A stretch of DNA of 34,749 nt from CAYWTS01 sp964461265. Its GTDB lineage: Bacteria; Bacteroidota; Ignavibacteria; Tepidaquicellales; OLB5. Shown here piece by piece: positions 25,701-32,186 of the stretch; position 1 is the stretch's first letter, and the number at the start of each line of letters is the position of its first letter. Location of the stretch: the NCBI GenBank assembly GCA_964461265.1, contig CAYWTS010000023.1, forward strand, positions 1 to 34,749, written 5' to 3'. Under the pieces are notes generated by a model. That model searched no databases, was not told the origin of the DNA, and saw only the letters and a program-made list of their open reading frames with translations. A program made the translations under genes and the position numbers.

Positions 25701-25762
25701 TGCCTTGCTGTTTTAGGAAAAATGTCGTCTGTTTCGGTTGTGAATTTTGGTTTAATAGGCAT
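22709..25762 (-). CDS. STAND ATPase with C-terminal TPR array
   Basis: Large soluble signal-transduction ATPase (1017 residues). Walker A GVGGIGKTS is at 51-59, Walker B CVIVIDSYQAL at 220-230 (Asp225), a sensor arginine in VICSRDKLRW (264), a G-V-P motif in SKGVPYYLTLA near 317-319, and an MHD-type motif (FTMHDLMKEGL, 418-420) closing the winged-helix part. This order is that of NB-ARC/AP-ATPase STAND proteins. From about 523 to 1000 are some twelve TPR units with a 42-residue period and the linker LGENHPxYA, like kinesin-light-chain TPRs. Residues 142-166 are hydrophobic and glycine-rich. No effector domain lies at the N-terminus. STAND-TPR proteins act as ligand-triggered switches, some in phage defence; which applies here is open. 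It begins 24 nt after the PEBP gene. Confidence 0.85.
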   Translation of the reverse strand: MPIKPKFTTETDDIFPKTARQFTNREFFINTFLSALNSNRHDKHNVLVFYGVGGIGKTSLRKELARIINKDYRNTVSASLDFDLAVYRQEETALYYLRKWFRDNYKIHFPSFEIAYAVYWKKTHPQTPINKHNFPLMDESMVVGSLVAILGSLPLVGLIPGITRTVLKGHKHFKEWWTKRGQKELYNLPELEAKDILDRLPMFFASDLKDYLSSNNKQCVIVIDSYQALYKHAQTNSGYLLQDEWVRELVAHLPQPVWVICSRDKLRWSEWDKQWDDYLVQYNIMGFTDEISEKFLCSCGIEDENLRKIIIETSKGVPYYLTLAADTYSQIKNIHNRTPETDDFARTQFEVLDRFLAYLDKTEIETLKVLSAARLWNREIFKLLIDKFNTGYPATAMNELCRFSFINAGPDAEIFTMHDLMKEGLQSRLDRKTLTDAHKCLFEYYDAKLINVDVKNISNEQNEALTEAFYHSRNYNQTQELYCWFEKRSVPFRQAMLWKFIIPLYEELAKLIEDVDGKKNKYIAEIMDNLSEGYTTLGLFERAISCNELALDIKMEIFGAVNLEYAKSLDNLGKVYTSLGKYNDAVPLHTKVLEIKKKLSTENTPEYATTLYNLAVAYSYLNEFKKAIALYQESLDITKKAYGPESMTCVDIMHSLAGVYSNMGEYEKAVCLILTILKITKEVLGENHPNYATILNGLASTYQSMGKYAEATELFIKAIDIRKCALGENHPAYAHSLNCLGSVYYHTGHFDEAIPLYEKSLEIRKNVLGENHPDYAGVLNNLAILYNDIGQFDKAIELHEKSLEIKKNTTGEIHTEYASSLINLAVVYFETCQYEKAIQYHKKAIEILKQVYGENHPHYGVALDNLAEVYGNIGQLDKALALHQKTYEILKKSLGENHPHYSYPLKNMAKVYVKKGNINKAIELLIEATDIMKKTITEKNPDYLRCIISLAECYLKAGETEKSLNLCNQVTKTYENLDDRLKIIMKEPLEHVVKIYSELNETNEAERVKEKINRLKV

Positions 25763-25786
25763 TGTAAGGCACGGTTTAAACAGTTG

Positions 25787-26359
25787 TTACTTGCTTCTGC
25801 TGTATTTCCCGATTAATTGACCTTCAGCAATAATGTGTCCTTTTATCGCATTAAGTAAAATTTCTTTTGTTACATCACCCTTTAAGTTTAAGATTGTATC
25901 GATTGCATAAATTTTGAAGAAATATCTGTGCGTTCCGCTAGGCGGGCAGGGACCCCCGTAGCTAGTATTTCCGAAATCGTTTAATCCTTGTGAGGAACCG
26001 TTATCGAGGTTCTTTCCGGCTGGAACAAACTCAGGAAGTGCTGCAGCATTTTCCGGGATATTGTAAATAACCCAATGTACCCATGTGCCTGCGGGTGCAT
26101 CAGGATCATCGCATATGAGAGCATAGCTTTTTATCCCTGCTGCGGTTGTACTCCAGAATAATGGCGGTGATACGTTTTCACCATCACATGAATATTTTAC
26201 CGGTATTAAACCACCGTCTTCAAATGCTGTACTTTTTATTTTTATATCCATTGATGTTTCCTGTTTATTAACTTTTAAGATTGGTTTATTGTTGCTTTTA
26301 CATTGAAATGCAGTTGATACTATGACAGCAAGAATTAAACTGAAAACTATTTTTCTCAT
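25787..26359 (-). CDS. YbhB/YbcL family PEBP protein, lipoprotein
   Basis: Phosphatidylethanolamine-binding-protein fold (190 residues). A signal segment MRKIVFSLILAVIVSTAFQC gives a possible lipid-modified Cys at residue 20. The PEBP core then shows the ligand-site pieces: CDGENVSPPLFW, the CDDPDAPAGTWVHWVIYNIP block with Asp-Pro-Asp and His, and GPCPPSGTHRYFFKIYA. Bacterial YbhB-type proteins bind small anions but have no settled role; a periplasmic or outer-membrane location is inferred from the lipobox. It lies between rnpB upstream and the STAND gene downstream on the same strand. Confidence 0.85.
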   Translation of the reverse strand: MRKIVFSLILAVIVSTAFQCKSNNKPILKVNKQETSMDIKIKSTAFEDGGLIPVKYSCDGENVSPPLFWSTTAAGIKSYALICDDPDAPAGTWVHWVIYNIPENAAALPEFVPAGKNLDNGSSQGLNDFGNTSYGGPCPPSGTHRYFFKIYAIDTILNLKGDVTKEILLNAIKGHIIAEGQLIGKYSRSK

Positions 26360-26407
26360 TGCAGAGTAAAATTATCTGAAGATAGTTTGTACGGAATAAA
26401 TATATTT

Positions 26408-26823
26408 CAGGAAAGCCTGTAAGCCGAATTCTGTTTCCCGCTAAAGCAGGACTGCAGCCATTTATCTAAGCGACCTACCCTGTAATGCCCCCGTTCTGAC
26501 GCTTTTGTGTCAGCATTGGAGTCGGACGAGCAGTCCTTCAATCTTAGATGCACTACTATACATGGTCTTTCATCCAGGCGGGGTTTATCTTGCTTACCCC
26601 GGTTACCCGGGATAAACGGTGGTCTCTTACACCGCCTTTTCACCCTTTCCATTACATAACATAACGTGTTATGTGCCGGAGGTTTATTTTCTGTGACACT
26701 TTCCGTTGCATAAGGTTTGCCCTTATGCACCCCCGGTTGCATTTCACTTCCGGGGCACCTTGCTCTCGGATGTTCGGACTTTCCTCTCCGATGTTACTTC
26801 GGAGCGGCTGCACGGCTTCCCTG
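26408..26823 (-). ncRNA. rnpB: RNase P RNA, bacterial type A
   Basis: Catalytic RNA that trims the 5' ends of tRNA precursors together with the RnpA protein. On the minus strand the 5' end CAGGGAAGCC pairs with the 3' end GGCTTTCCTG (helix P1), which sets the ends. The conserved core is clear: GAGAGGAAAGTCCGAACA near the 5' end, GGTGAAAAGGCGGTGTAAGAG in the middle, and TAGATAAATGGCTGC and ACAGAATTCGGCTTACAG at the 3' side. At about 416 nt it has normal length. The 5' end is only 9 nt after the rnhA stop, so transcription from a promoter inside or before rnhA and later processing are likely. Open frames on either strand here are not genes. Confidence 0.93.
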
Positions 26824-26832
26824 TAAATTTAT

Positions 26833-27267
26833 TTAAAGAACTTGTTTATGCCTTGAATCTATCGCCATATTTGCAAGCTTATCGGCATTTTTATTCTTTG
26901 AACGTTCTATGTGATGAATACTGTAATTTATACCTAGTTTCCTGACTTTTACATGGAATTTGTTATTTAATAATGCGAGCTCTGCATCTTTTGTTTCATA
27001 ATCAAAATTGATTTGATTTACCATTAACTCACTATCAGAATAAAACTCAACTTTATCAAATTCAATTCCATTTTTTTTGAGCTTTTTAATAAGCTCAATA
27101 CTTTTTATAACAGCCCTGTATTCTGCCTGATTGTTGGTTGCTGTGCCAATATATTCTTTATACGTGGATAATATAAAGTTATTCTCATTATAAATTATAA
27201 TACCGATACCCGAAAGACCTGGATTTCCGCGGGAAGCTCCATCTGTATATATTTTAATTTTTGCCAA
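26833..27267 (-). CDS. rnhA: ribonuclease HI family protein
   Basis: RNase H-fold enzyme (144 residues) that cuts RNA in RNA-DNA hybrids. The catalytic acidic residues are in place: Asp9 in IYTDGASRGNPG, Glu49 in NNQAEYRAV, Asp78 in FYSDSELMV, and Asp129 in NKNADKLAN. The pattern is closest to the single-domain RVT_3-type RNase H seen in many Gram-positives and in Bacteroidota-related genomes. The start is TTG at 27267, one base after the stop of the zinc-ribbon gene (TGA-T-TTG), so translation is probably coupled. The stop comes 9 nt before the mature 5' end of rnpB. Confidence 0.9.
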   Translation of the reverse strand: MAKIKIYTDGASRGNPGLSGIGIIIYNENNFILSTYKEYIGTATNNQAEYRAVIKSIELIKKLKKNGIEFDKVEFYSDSELMVNQINFDYETKDAELALLNNKFHVKVRKLGINYSIHHIERSKNKNADKLANMAIDSRHKQVL

Positions 27268-27268
27268 A

Positions 27269-27994
27269 TCAAGAATTTATGAACTCTTCCGAAATCAGTA
27301 TTCTGCCGCAGGATTCGCACGTAAAGAATTTTTCAGCCATTCTTATTTCGATAACTCTTTGAGGCGGTATCGAGTTAAAGCAACCGAGACATGACCCTTT
27401 CCTGACAACGGCGAGTGCGTTTCCCGGTTTTGCTATATTTATTCTGTGGTAAAATTCCATATCTTCAGCCGGGATTTTGGGCAGCAGTTCTTCACGCCGG
27501 CTGTTAAGATGACTTTCTTCTTCCCTGTTTTCTTCGCTTAATATTTCCAGCTGTTCCTGATTTTCTTTCAGGTCAGCAATAAGCTCATCAAGCTCTTTTT
27601 GTAACGCGCTTATATGTTCCGAGAGTGTTTTCTTCTTTGGAGTTATTTCTTCTTTTATTTCGGTCTCATTAGCATTAATCTTTTTCATTCCTTCTTCGAT
27701 TTCTTTTGCAAGAGCATTGTATTCTTTATTCGATTTTACTCCCCCGCTTCTTAATAATTCATCATCTTTTTCTATTTTTTCAAGATACTTTTCATTTTCG
27801 GCTGTAAGCTGTTTTTCTTTTTCTTCTTTTGTTCCGAGTTCTTCCTTCAAAGCTGCTAACTGTTCTTCTAATTCTGCTTTTCTACCCGTTTGTACTTCTA
27901 TCAAATCTGGAAGATCGCCTTTCTGAGAATTTAACTCTTCCATCTCTTTATCTATTTTATAAAGTTCATACAGATAAAGTAATCTTTCTTTCAT
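27269..27994 (-). CDS. C4-type zinc-ribbon coiled-coil protein
   Basis: Protein of 241 residues. Residues 8-180 are a long antiparallel coiled coil rich in Glu and Lys, followed by a C-terminal zinc ribbon with Cys202, Cys205, Cys226 and Cys229 (CLGC...CESC). This is the zf-RING_7/DUF164 family, found in most bacterial phyla and thought to bind nucleic acid or proteins through the ribbon; the function is unsettled. The loop SGGVKSNKEYNALAKEIE is strongly conserved in the family. It lies 4 nt after the NIF3-insert gene and 1 nt before rnhA, the order also seen in Actinobacteria. Confidence 0.88.
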   Translation of the reverse strand: MKERLLYLYELYKIDKEMEELNSQKGDLPDLIEVQTGRKAELEEQLAALKEELGTKEEKEKQLTAENEKYLEKIEKDDELLRSGGVKSNKEYNALAKEIEEGMKKINANETEIKEEITPKKKTLSEHISALQKELDELIADLKENQEQLEILSEENREEESHLNSRREELLPKIPAEDMEFYHRINIAKPGNALAVVRKGSCLGCFNSIPPQRVIEIRMAEKFFTCESCGRILISEEFINS

Positions 27995-27998
27995 TATT

Positions 27999-28655
27999 TT
28001 ACCTCTGTTCTATTATATCAAATTTAATTTTTTTGTTTTTTATGCTGATGTACAGGAACGGTTTAGTAAGGTCTGCGAAAACCTCAGGATTAATTTCCGT
28101 TTTGCCGGCATTTATAAGCAGGGTATCTGTGTACATACCGGTGAATGCATTCGGCAGATTTTCAATATTAACGTTATGTCTTAATTTATTAATAATATAC
28201 CCGTACAAAACTTTTTTGTTAAGTTTTATTGCAGCTGTATGTTCTACAGGTTTTTTGTTTCTTATTATTACCGGGTATACATCGTAAGCCGGTTCTTCGT
28301 ATGGGTGAACTTTTATCATTTCATCGATAGCGTTATTAATAAATTCAGGCTTACATATCATCTCAAGCTTTACCTCCTCCACCATTTCGTATTTGCCGGG
28401 ACTGCCTATAGCAGGTTTCGATGATTTTGAACCTTTAAAAGTTCCTACTCCTTTTGTTCTGAACGAACATACAGTATAGCTTCCTATTACACCTGCACCG
28501 GCTGAAGCCATTCTGAAAGCAACCTCGTCTGACTTTTCTGCGGGAATAAATGTAACAATTTTAAATTGTTTGCAATAAGCGAAACCCGGGTTTATAATCC
28601 TGAAATTTTTTTTCCCAAACGACTTATTTGCAATCAGCAGTGCTTTGTTCTTCAT
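27999..28655 (-). CDS. NIF3/YqfO insert-domain protein lacking the metal-binding NIF3 core
   Basis: 218 residues. Residues 30-130 match the CutA/PII-like domain inserted in YqfO-type NIF3 proteins: FKIVTFIPAE...AGAGVIGSYTVCSF, GTFKG, VEEVKLEMI, and the hallmark HPYEEPAYDVYP at 117-128. After it, residues 145-185 (LYGYIINKLR...LLINAG) recall the start of the C-terminal NIF3 half. The N-terminal NIF3 domain with its metal-binding histidines is missing, and so is the C-terminal H...E pair; upstream DNA does not encode them. It is either a degenerated NIF3 or a stand-alone insert-type protein. The ATG start, open frame and tight 4-nt spacing to the zinc-ribbon gene argue for an expressed gene. 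Confidence 0.7.
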   Translation of the reverse strand: MKNKALLIANKSFGKKNFRIINPGFAYCKQFKIVTFIPAEKSDEVAFRMASAGAGVIGSYTVCSFRTKGVGTFKGSKSSKPAIGSPGKYEMVEEVKLEMICKPEFINNAIDEMIKVHPYEEPAYDVYPVIIRNKKPVEHTAAIKLNKKVLYGYIINKLRHNVNIENLPNAFTGMYTDTLLINAGKTEINPEVFADLTKPFLYISIKNKKIKFDIIEQR

Positions 28656-28656
28656 A

Positions 28657-28690
28657 TAAAAAAAATGTCCCGAATTTCAGTATCGGGACA
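28657..28690 (-). terminator. rho-independent terminator for the TonB-receptor gene
   Basis: TGTCCCGA (28666-28673) pairs with TCGGGACA (28683-28690) around a 9-nt loop. On the minus strand the stem is followed by a run of eight to nine T residues. It lies about 190 bp after the receptor stop and just before the NIF3-insert gene, separating the two minus-strand units. A T-run on the other side may let it act both ways. Confidence 0.8.
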
Positions 28691-28877
28691 TTCAGTTTTT
28701 TTGTTCGAAACGTCTTGTTTGAGCTTTATATCTGAAGTAAACTTAAATTGAGTTCTTTCGACTTCCACATTTCTAAATTACCTTGAGCAAGAGATTATTT
28801 CAAGGGAAAACAAACATATTCAGGTTTGTAACTCAGGTAACTAAGTTTTACCGAACAAATTCCTGCATAATATTAAC

Positions 28878-31211
28878 TTACTTAAACTTAAAAGGCATAC
28901 ATATTGACAGGTTAAAGCTTCTGCCCGGGTTCAGTGCAAATGATTTATACCTGCTTAGATGGTCTGCGTATTTAACATTGAATAAATTATCGACCGAGAA
29001 ATCGACCGAAGCTATTGATTTTGCAAAAACAAATTCAAAACCAATACCCAAACCGAAAAGCGTATAACCATCGGTTTTTGATTCCAGCGGGTCGGTTCTG
29101 TTTTGAGGCGATACGATTTTTGCTGCAATAGTTATATAGGGGTTATAAAAGAAACTTAATGACGGTTTTTGAATTCTTAACGTGATAATATTTTTCATAG
29201 CCGGGGTAAAAGGCAGCGGATTACCGGTTGCTTCGTTTTTTGTGAAAACGTAATCCCCCTGTACCGATAGTACTAACATTTTGACCGGCTGAAACTGAAC
29301 CGTGTACTCGTATCCCCAAAACATACTCTTATATTGTTTTATTTCATATACCGGCAAATCATTCATAGTATCACCTGTTGGTGATGGGTATATAAAATTA
29401 TCAATATGATTTCTGAAAACCGATATGTCTGCATTAAGGAATGTATTATTAAGCCGGAAACCGGCGTCAATATTAACCGATTCCTCCGGTTTCGGTTCAT
29501 ATGAACTATTTACCACAACCAGACCGCGAAGATACCTGTTTGTACCTTCATGCTCACCGTGAACAAACAGTTCAAATTCCGTTGGTGCTCTCCACCCCCG
29601 TCCGATATTTGAATATAGGAAAATGCCATTCACCGGTTTATAAACAATCCCAACCGAACCCGTTAATGCATTGAAATCGAGCTTGCGGTCGTTTACTGCG
29701 TTTTCCTGAAACCCGTTCGAAGAGTCTGCTTCTTCGAAAACAGTACGTTTGATATTGAGATTCTTAAGATCAAATCTTCCGCCAAATGATATTTTTACTT
29801 TCTTTGTATTGTACGATTCAATAAGGTAAACACCCGTGCTGTTGGCATCGAAATTTGGAATTAGTTTTTCGATTCCGGTTGTTTTGTTATCCTGGTAATT
29901 GAAAGATACACCAAAAGTACCGGATAAAGTATTTGAAAGCTTATGGTTCAGGTTAATTTTTGTATCAAATGTTTTTAAGTTAAGATTTAATGAAGCAATA
30001 CCGGTGTTTTTATCTTCGATACTTTCGAATTCTTTGCGGTTTTGCATCTGGAATGAAACAATCGGTTCAAGCGTAAATTTATCGGATAATTTAAAATTCC
30101 CTTCCATTTCAAGCTGGCTGGTGTTAAGCTTTTGGTTCGGGGTAGCAAAGAGGTCAGGGTCATGCATTTGTACTTCTCTTTGAAATGTCTCGAATCCGAT
30201 ATTCAGATTGCCGAATTTGCCGGTGAAGCCAAAAGTTGCACCTCCTTCCAGTTCGGTACTGCCGCTGTTCCAAAGCTCTCCGCCTTTTATAGTATCTTTT
30301 TCGCCATTGGGCAGTTCGGTAATCAGAATACCGTCTGGTGTCATAGTATTGCCTGCTTTCCTGTACCCGAAATGGCTTTTTAACCCTGCATTCCTAAATC
30401 CGATTCCTAACGTCAGGTTACCGAAGAATTGTTTATTTACCGTATATCCGCCGGTAAATACTTCTCCGTATGCTGTAAAGGTTTTTTTATTTGAAAATTC
30501 CAGCGGCTTGGAAATTACATTAACTACACCTCCTATTCCGTCAGCCCCGTATAACAGGCTTGCGGGCCCGCGCAAAATTTCTATCCTTCCGATATCGAAC
30601 AAACTCAGCTCCGGGGCATGTTCATCGCCCCATTGCTGCGATTCGTTCTTTACACCGTCATGTATCACAAGCACGCTGTTAGAAGTCAGACCCCGAATTA
30701 CCGGCTTGCCGATATTGGTTCCTGTTGACAGGTTGTTTACGCCGGGAATATTTTGTATCGACTCCGAAATATTCTGGCTCTTCTGCTTGAATAGCTCATT
30801 AACATTTACCGAAGTAATAGAATAAACGGAATTATTAATTTCCGAAGCTTTTGTTGAACCCGTAACGTCTATCGTCGGAATTAGTATCAGTGTTTCACTT
30901 AGTTCAGTATCAAACGTATTTTGTTTTTGGTTAACTGTTATTTCGAGTGTTTTAGACTGGTGACCTGTTAACTTAAAGCTTAAAAGATAATTGCCCTCCG
31001 GGATATTTGAAAATTGGTATTTCCCATATTTATCGGTTGAGGTGTTTAGTCCGAAATTTACAAGGGTAACACTTACATATTCAAGCGGCTGATGATGTTC
31101 ATCGGTAACCGTTCCGCTGATTTGTATACCCGTGTTAAATTGTGCAAATAATACTCTGTTATTTGCAGCTATTATAAAGATAAATATTATGGAATATAAA
31201 ATTTTTTTCAT
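28878..31211 (-). CDS. TonB-dependent outer-membrane receptor, probably for a metal
   Basis: Outer-membrane receptor of 777 residues. After the signal peptide (to about residue 24) comes a carboxypeptidase-regulatory-like beta-sandwich (30-97; SGTVTDEHHQPLEYVSV), a plug domain (125-235; IRGLTSNSVLVIHDGV, RIEILRGPASLLYGADGIGGVVNVIS) and a 22-strand-type barrel to the C-terminus. The plug carries NESQQWGDEHAPE (189-201), a His/Asp/Glu-containing loop seen in ZnuD-like and other metal-type receptors. Together with the His/Cys-rich small protein upstream this points to zinc or copper as cargo. That is inferred; siderophore uptake is less likely from the plug sequence. It is followed by a strong terminator. 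Confidence 0.85.
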   Translation of the reverse strand: MKKILYSIIFIFIIAANNRVLFAQFNTGIQISGTVTDEHHQPLEYVSVTLVNFGLNTSTDKYGKYQFSNIPEGNYLLSFKLTGHQSKTLEITVNQKQNTFDTELSETLILIPTIDVTGSTKASEINNSVYSITSVNVNELFKQKSQNISESIQNIPGVNNLSTGTNIGKPVIRGLTSNSVLVIHDGVKNESQQWGDEHAPELSLFDIGRIEILRGPASLLYGADGIGGVVNVISKPLEFSNKKTFTAYGEVFTGGYTVNKQFFGNLTLGIGFRNAGLKSHFGYRKAGNTMTPDGILITELPNGEKDTIKGGELWNSGSTELEGGATFGFTGKFGNLNIGFETFQREVQMHDPDLFATPNQKLNTSQLEMEGNFKLSDKFTLEPIVSFQMQNRKEFESIEDKNTGIASLNLNLKTFDTKINLNHKLSNTLSGTFGVSFNYQDNKTTGIEKLIPNFDANSTGVYLIESYNTKKVKISFGGRFDLKNLNIKRTVFEEADSSNGFQENAVNDRKLDFNALTGSVGIVYKPVNGIFLYSNIGRGWRAPTEFELFVHGEHEGTNRYLRGLVVVNSSYEPKPEESVNIDAGFRLNNTFLNADISVFRNHIDNFIYPSPTGDTMNDLPVYEIKQYKSMFWGYEYTVQFQPVKMLVLSVQGDYVFTKNEATGNPLPFTPAMKNIITLRIQKPSLSFFYNPYITIAAKIVSPQNRTDPLESKTDGYTLFGLGIGFEFVFAKSIASVDFSVDNLFNVKYADHLSRYKSFALNPGRSFNLSICMPFKFK

Positions 31212-31249
31212 TTCATAAATTATATAAGTTGAAAAGTAATGTTTAAGTG

Positions 31250-31274
31250 ACAGGCTAATTTTTTACTAGCCTGT
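31250..31274 (-). promoter_or_regulatory. stem-loop between the small metal-type gene and the TonB receptor
   Basis: ACAGGCTA (31250-31257) pairs with TAGCCTGT (31267-31274) around a 9-nt loop. It lies 38 nt before the receptor start on the minus strand. No good T tract follows, so it may be a weak attenuator, an mRNA-stabilising hairpin or a chance dyad. Confidence 0.35.
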
Positions 31275-31304
31275 GATAGAACATGAAATATTATTTTGTG
31301 TAAT

Positions 31305-31589
31305 TTAGTAAGAGGGTGGGGCTCTGCATAAACAACATGCAGGTGAATATGAGTTTAGCTTAAAATTATTTGTATGAAATGTTAAATTTTCTGTTGAAAG
31401 GAAATTACCGGATAATTGTGAAGCATCTGCATCACTGGAAGAAAGATCACTGTAGAATAAACAAGCCTGACAGTGGTTTTCGCTTTCAGTGGTCTCGTGA
31501 TGATGAAAAAACCCGCCCGTGTTTAAGACGGCAATTATCAGAAACAGGAATATATGTTTATAGCGATTATTTGTAAATTTTTTCATCAA
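31305..31589 (-). CDS. small His/Cys-rich exported protein, possibly metal-related
   Basis: 94-residue protein with an N-terminal hydrophobic helix (YKHIFLFLIIAVLNTGG), then FFHHHETTESENHCQACLF with clustered His and a C-x-x-C, a Ser/Asp-rich middle, and a C-terminal CCLCRAPP. Short proteins with a HxxC-type cluster and a final R-[AG]-P-P are typical of DUF2946-like families encoded beside metal TonB receptors or copper-resistance genes. Metal sensing or binding is inferred from the His/Cys content and from the receptor gene that follows on the same strand. Start ATG at 31589, with a second ATG next to it. Confidence 0.6.
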   Translation of the reverse strand: MMKKFTNNRYKHIFLFLIIAVLNTGGFFHHHETTESENHCQACLFYSDLSSSDADASQLSGNFLSTENLTFHTNNFKLNSYSPACCLCRAPPSY

Positions 31590-31648
31590 TTAAAGTTATA
31601 ACAAGCTTATTTGAAATTCAAGCCTGTAATAAGGTTAATTTGTTTGAT

Positions 31649-32101
31649 TTAGGGTTCGGAATTTTCACTTGCAGAAGAAGTTTTCACTTTACCGCTTGTA
31701 ATTATATCGGTTATATTTAGTTGTGTTTCTTTTAATAAGAAATAATACTCGTTCGTTTTAAAATTCACGAATTTCTGAAGCAGGTAGTTTTTTGTTACAC
31801 CGTCTTTTTCAAGCAATAAAAACCATACAGAGGGTGAAATTTCCAGAAGCGAAGCACCTTTGAAGCTTGCTCCCATTTTGTAGATTTCGGTTTCAAGGAA
31901 TTCTGCAAGCTCTCCGTCTTCCGAATCGTTTAAAAAATCCGATAATAGTGAAGATGAAAATTTTTCTTCCAGTGTTAAATTAGTATCAGAAGAGTTTTCA
32001 GCTTCCGTGTTTACTTTTTTCTGTACTGGCTGCTCTGTTTTTTCTTCCTTCGAGCAGGAGTATATGAGGAAAGCCACGATTATAATAATAAAGATTCTCA
32101 A
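31649..32101 (-). CDS. lipoprotein of unknown function
   Basis: 150-residue lipoprotein when started at the TTG at 32101: MRIFIIIIVAFLIYSCSKEE, with lipobox IYSC (Cys16). The frame stays open to 32182, but that longer start would translate a 28-bp perfect palindrome and place two segments before the signal, so the shorter start is better. A charged Glu/Lys/Gln/Ser linker follows. The remainder (EEKFSSSLLSDFLND..., ISPSVWFLLLEKDG) is a small alpha/beta domain I cannot assign. It lies downstream of the alpha-oxoamine synthase gene on the same strand, across the palindrome. Confidence 0.6.
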   Translation of the reverse strand: MRIFIIIIVAFLIYSCSKEEKTEQPVQKKVNTEAENSSDTNLTLEEKFSSSLLSDFLNDSEDGELAEFLETEIYKMGASFKGASLLEISPSVWFLLLEKDGVTKNYLLQKFVNFKTNEYYFLLKETQLNITDIITSGKVKTSSASENSEP

Positions 32102-32141
32102 TGGAGTAACTAATGAAGGTTTTAAAAAATAGAAGTAAATC

Positions 32142-32169
32142 TGAACAAGGGGCTGCAGCCCCTTGTTCA
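32142..32169 (-). terminator. 28-bp perfect palindrome, likely terminator
   Basis: The half-sequence TGAACAAGGGGCTG (32142-32155) is followed directly by its exact complement (32156-32169), with no unpaired loop. It begins 17 nt after the stop of the alpha-oxoamine synthase gene. T-rich DNA (CTATTTTTTAAA) lies about 15-20 nt further on. Transcription termination is the simplest reading; a dispersed palindromic repeat is also possible. Confidence 0.6.
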
Positions 32170-32186
32170 ACAAAATCAGCAAAATA

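Noticed and set aside
26407..26742. Open frame on the minus strand of 111 codons
   Set aside because: It lies within the RNase P RNA, whose conserved core and P1 helix are clear.
30208..30825. Plus-strand open frame of 205 codons, antisense to the TonB receptor
   Set aside because: The minus strand encodes the clear plug and barrel of the receptor; the antisense frame is a codon-usage shadow rich in Pro and Ser.
32101..32182. Longer N-terminus for the lipoprotein at 31649-32101
   Set aside because: It would translate the 28-bp palindrome and put 27 residues before a normal lipoprotein signal peptide.
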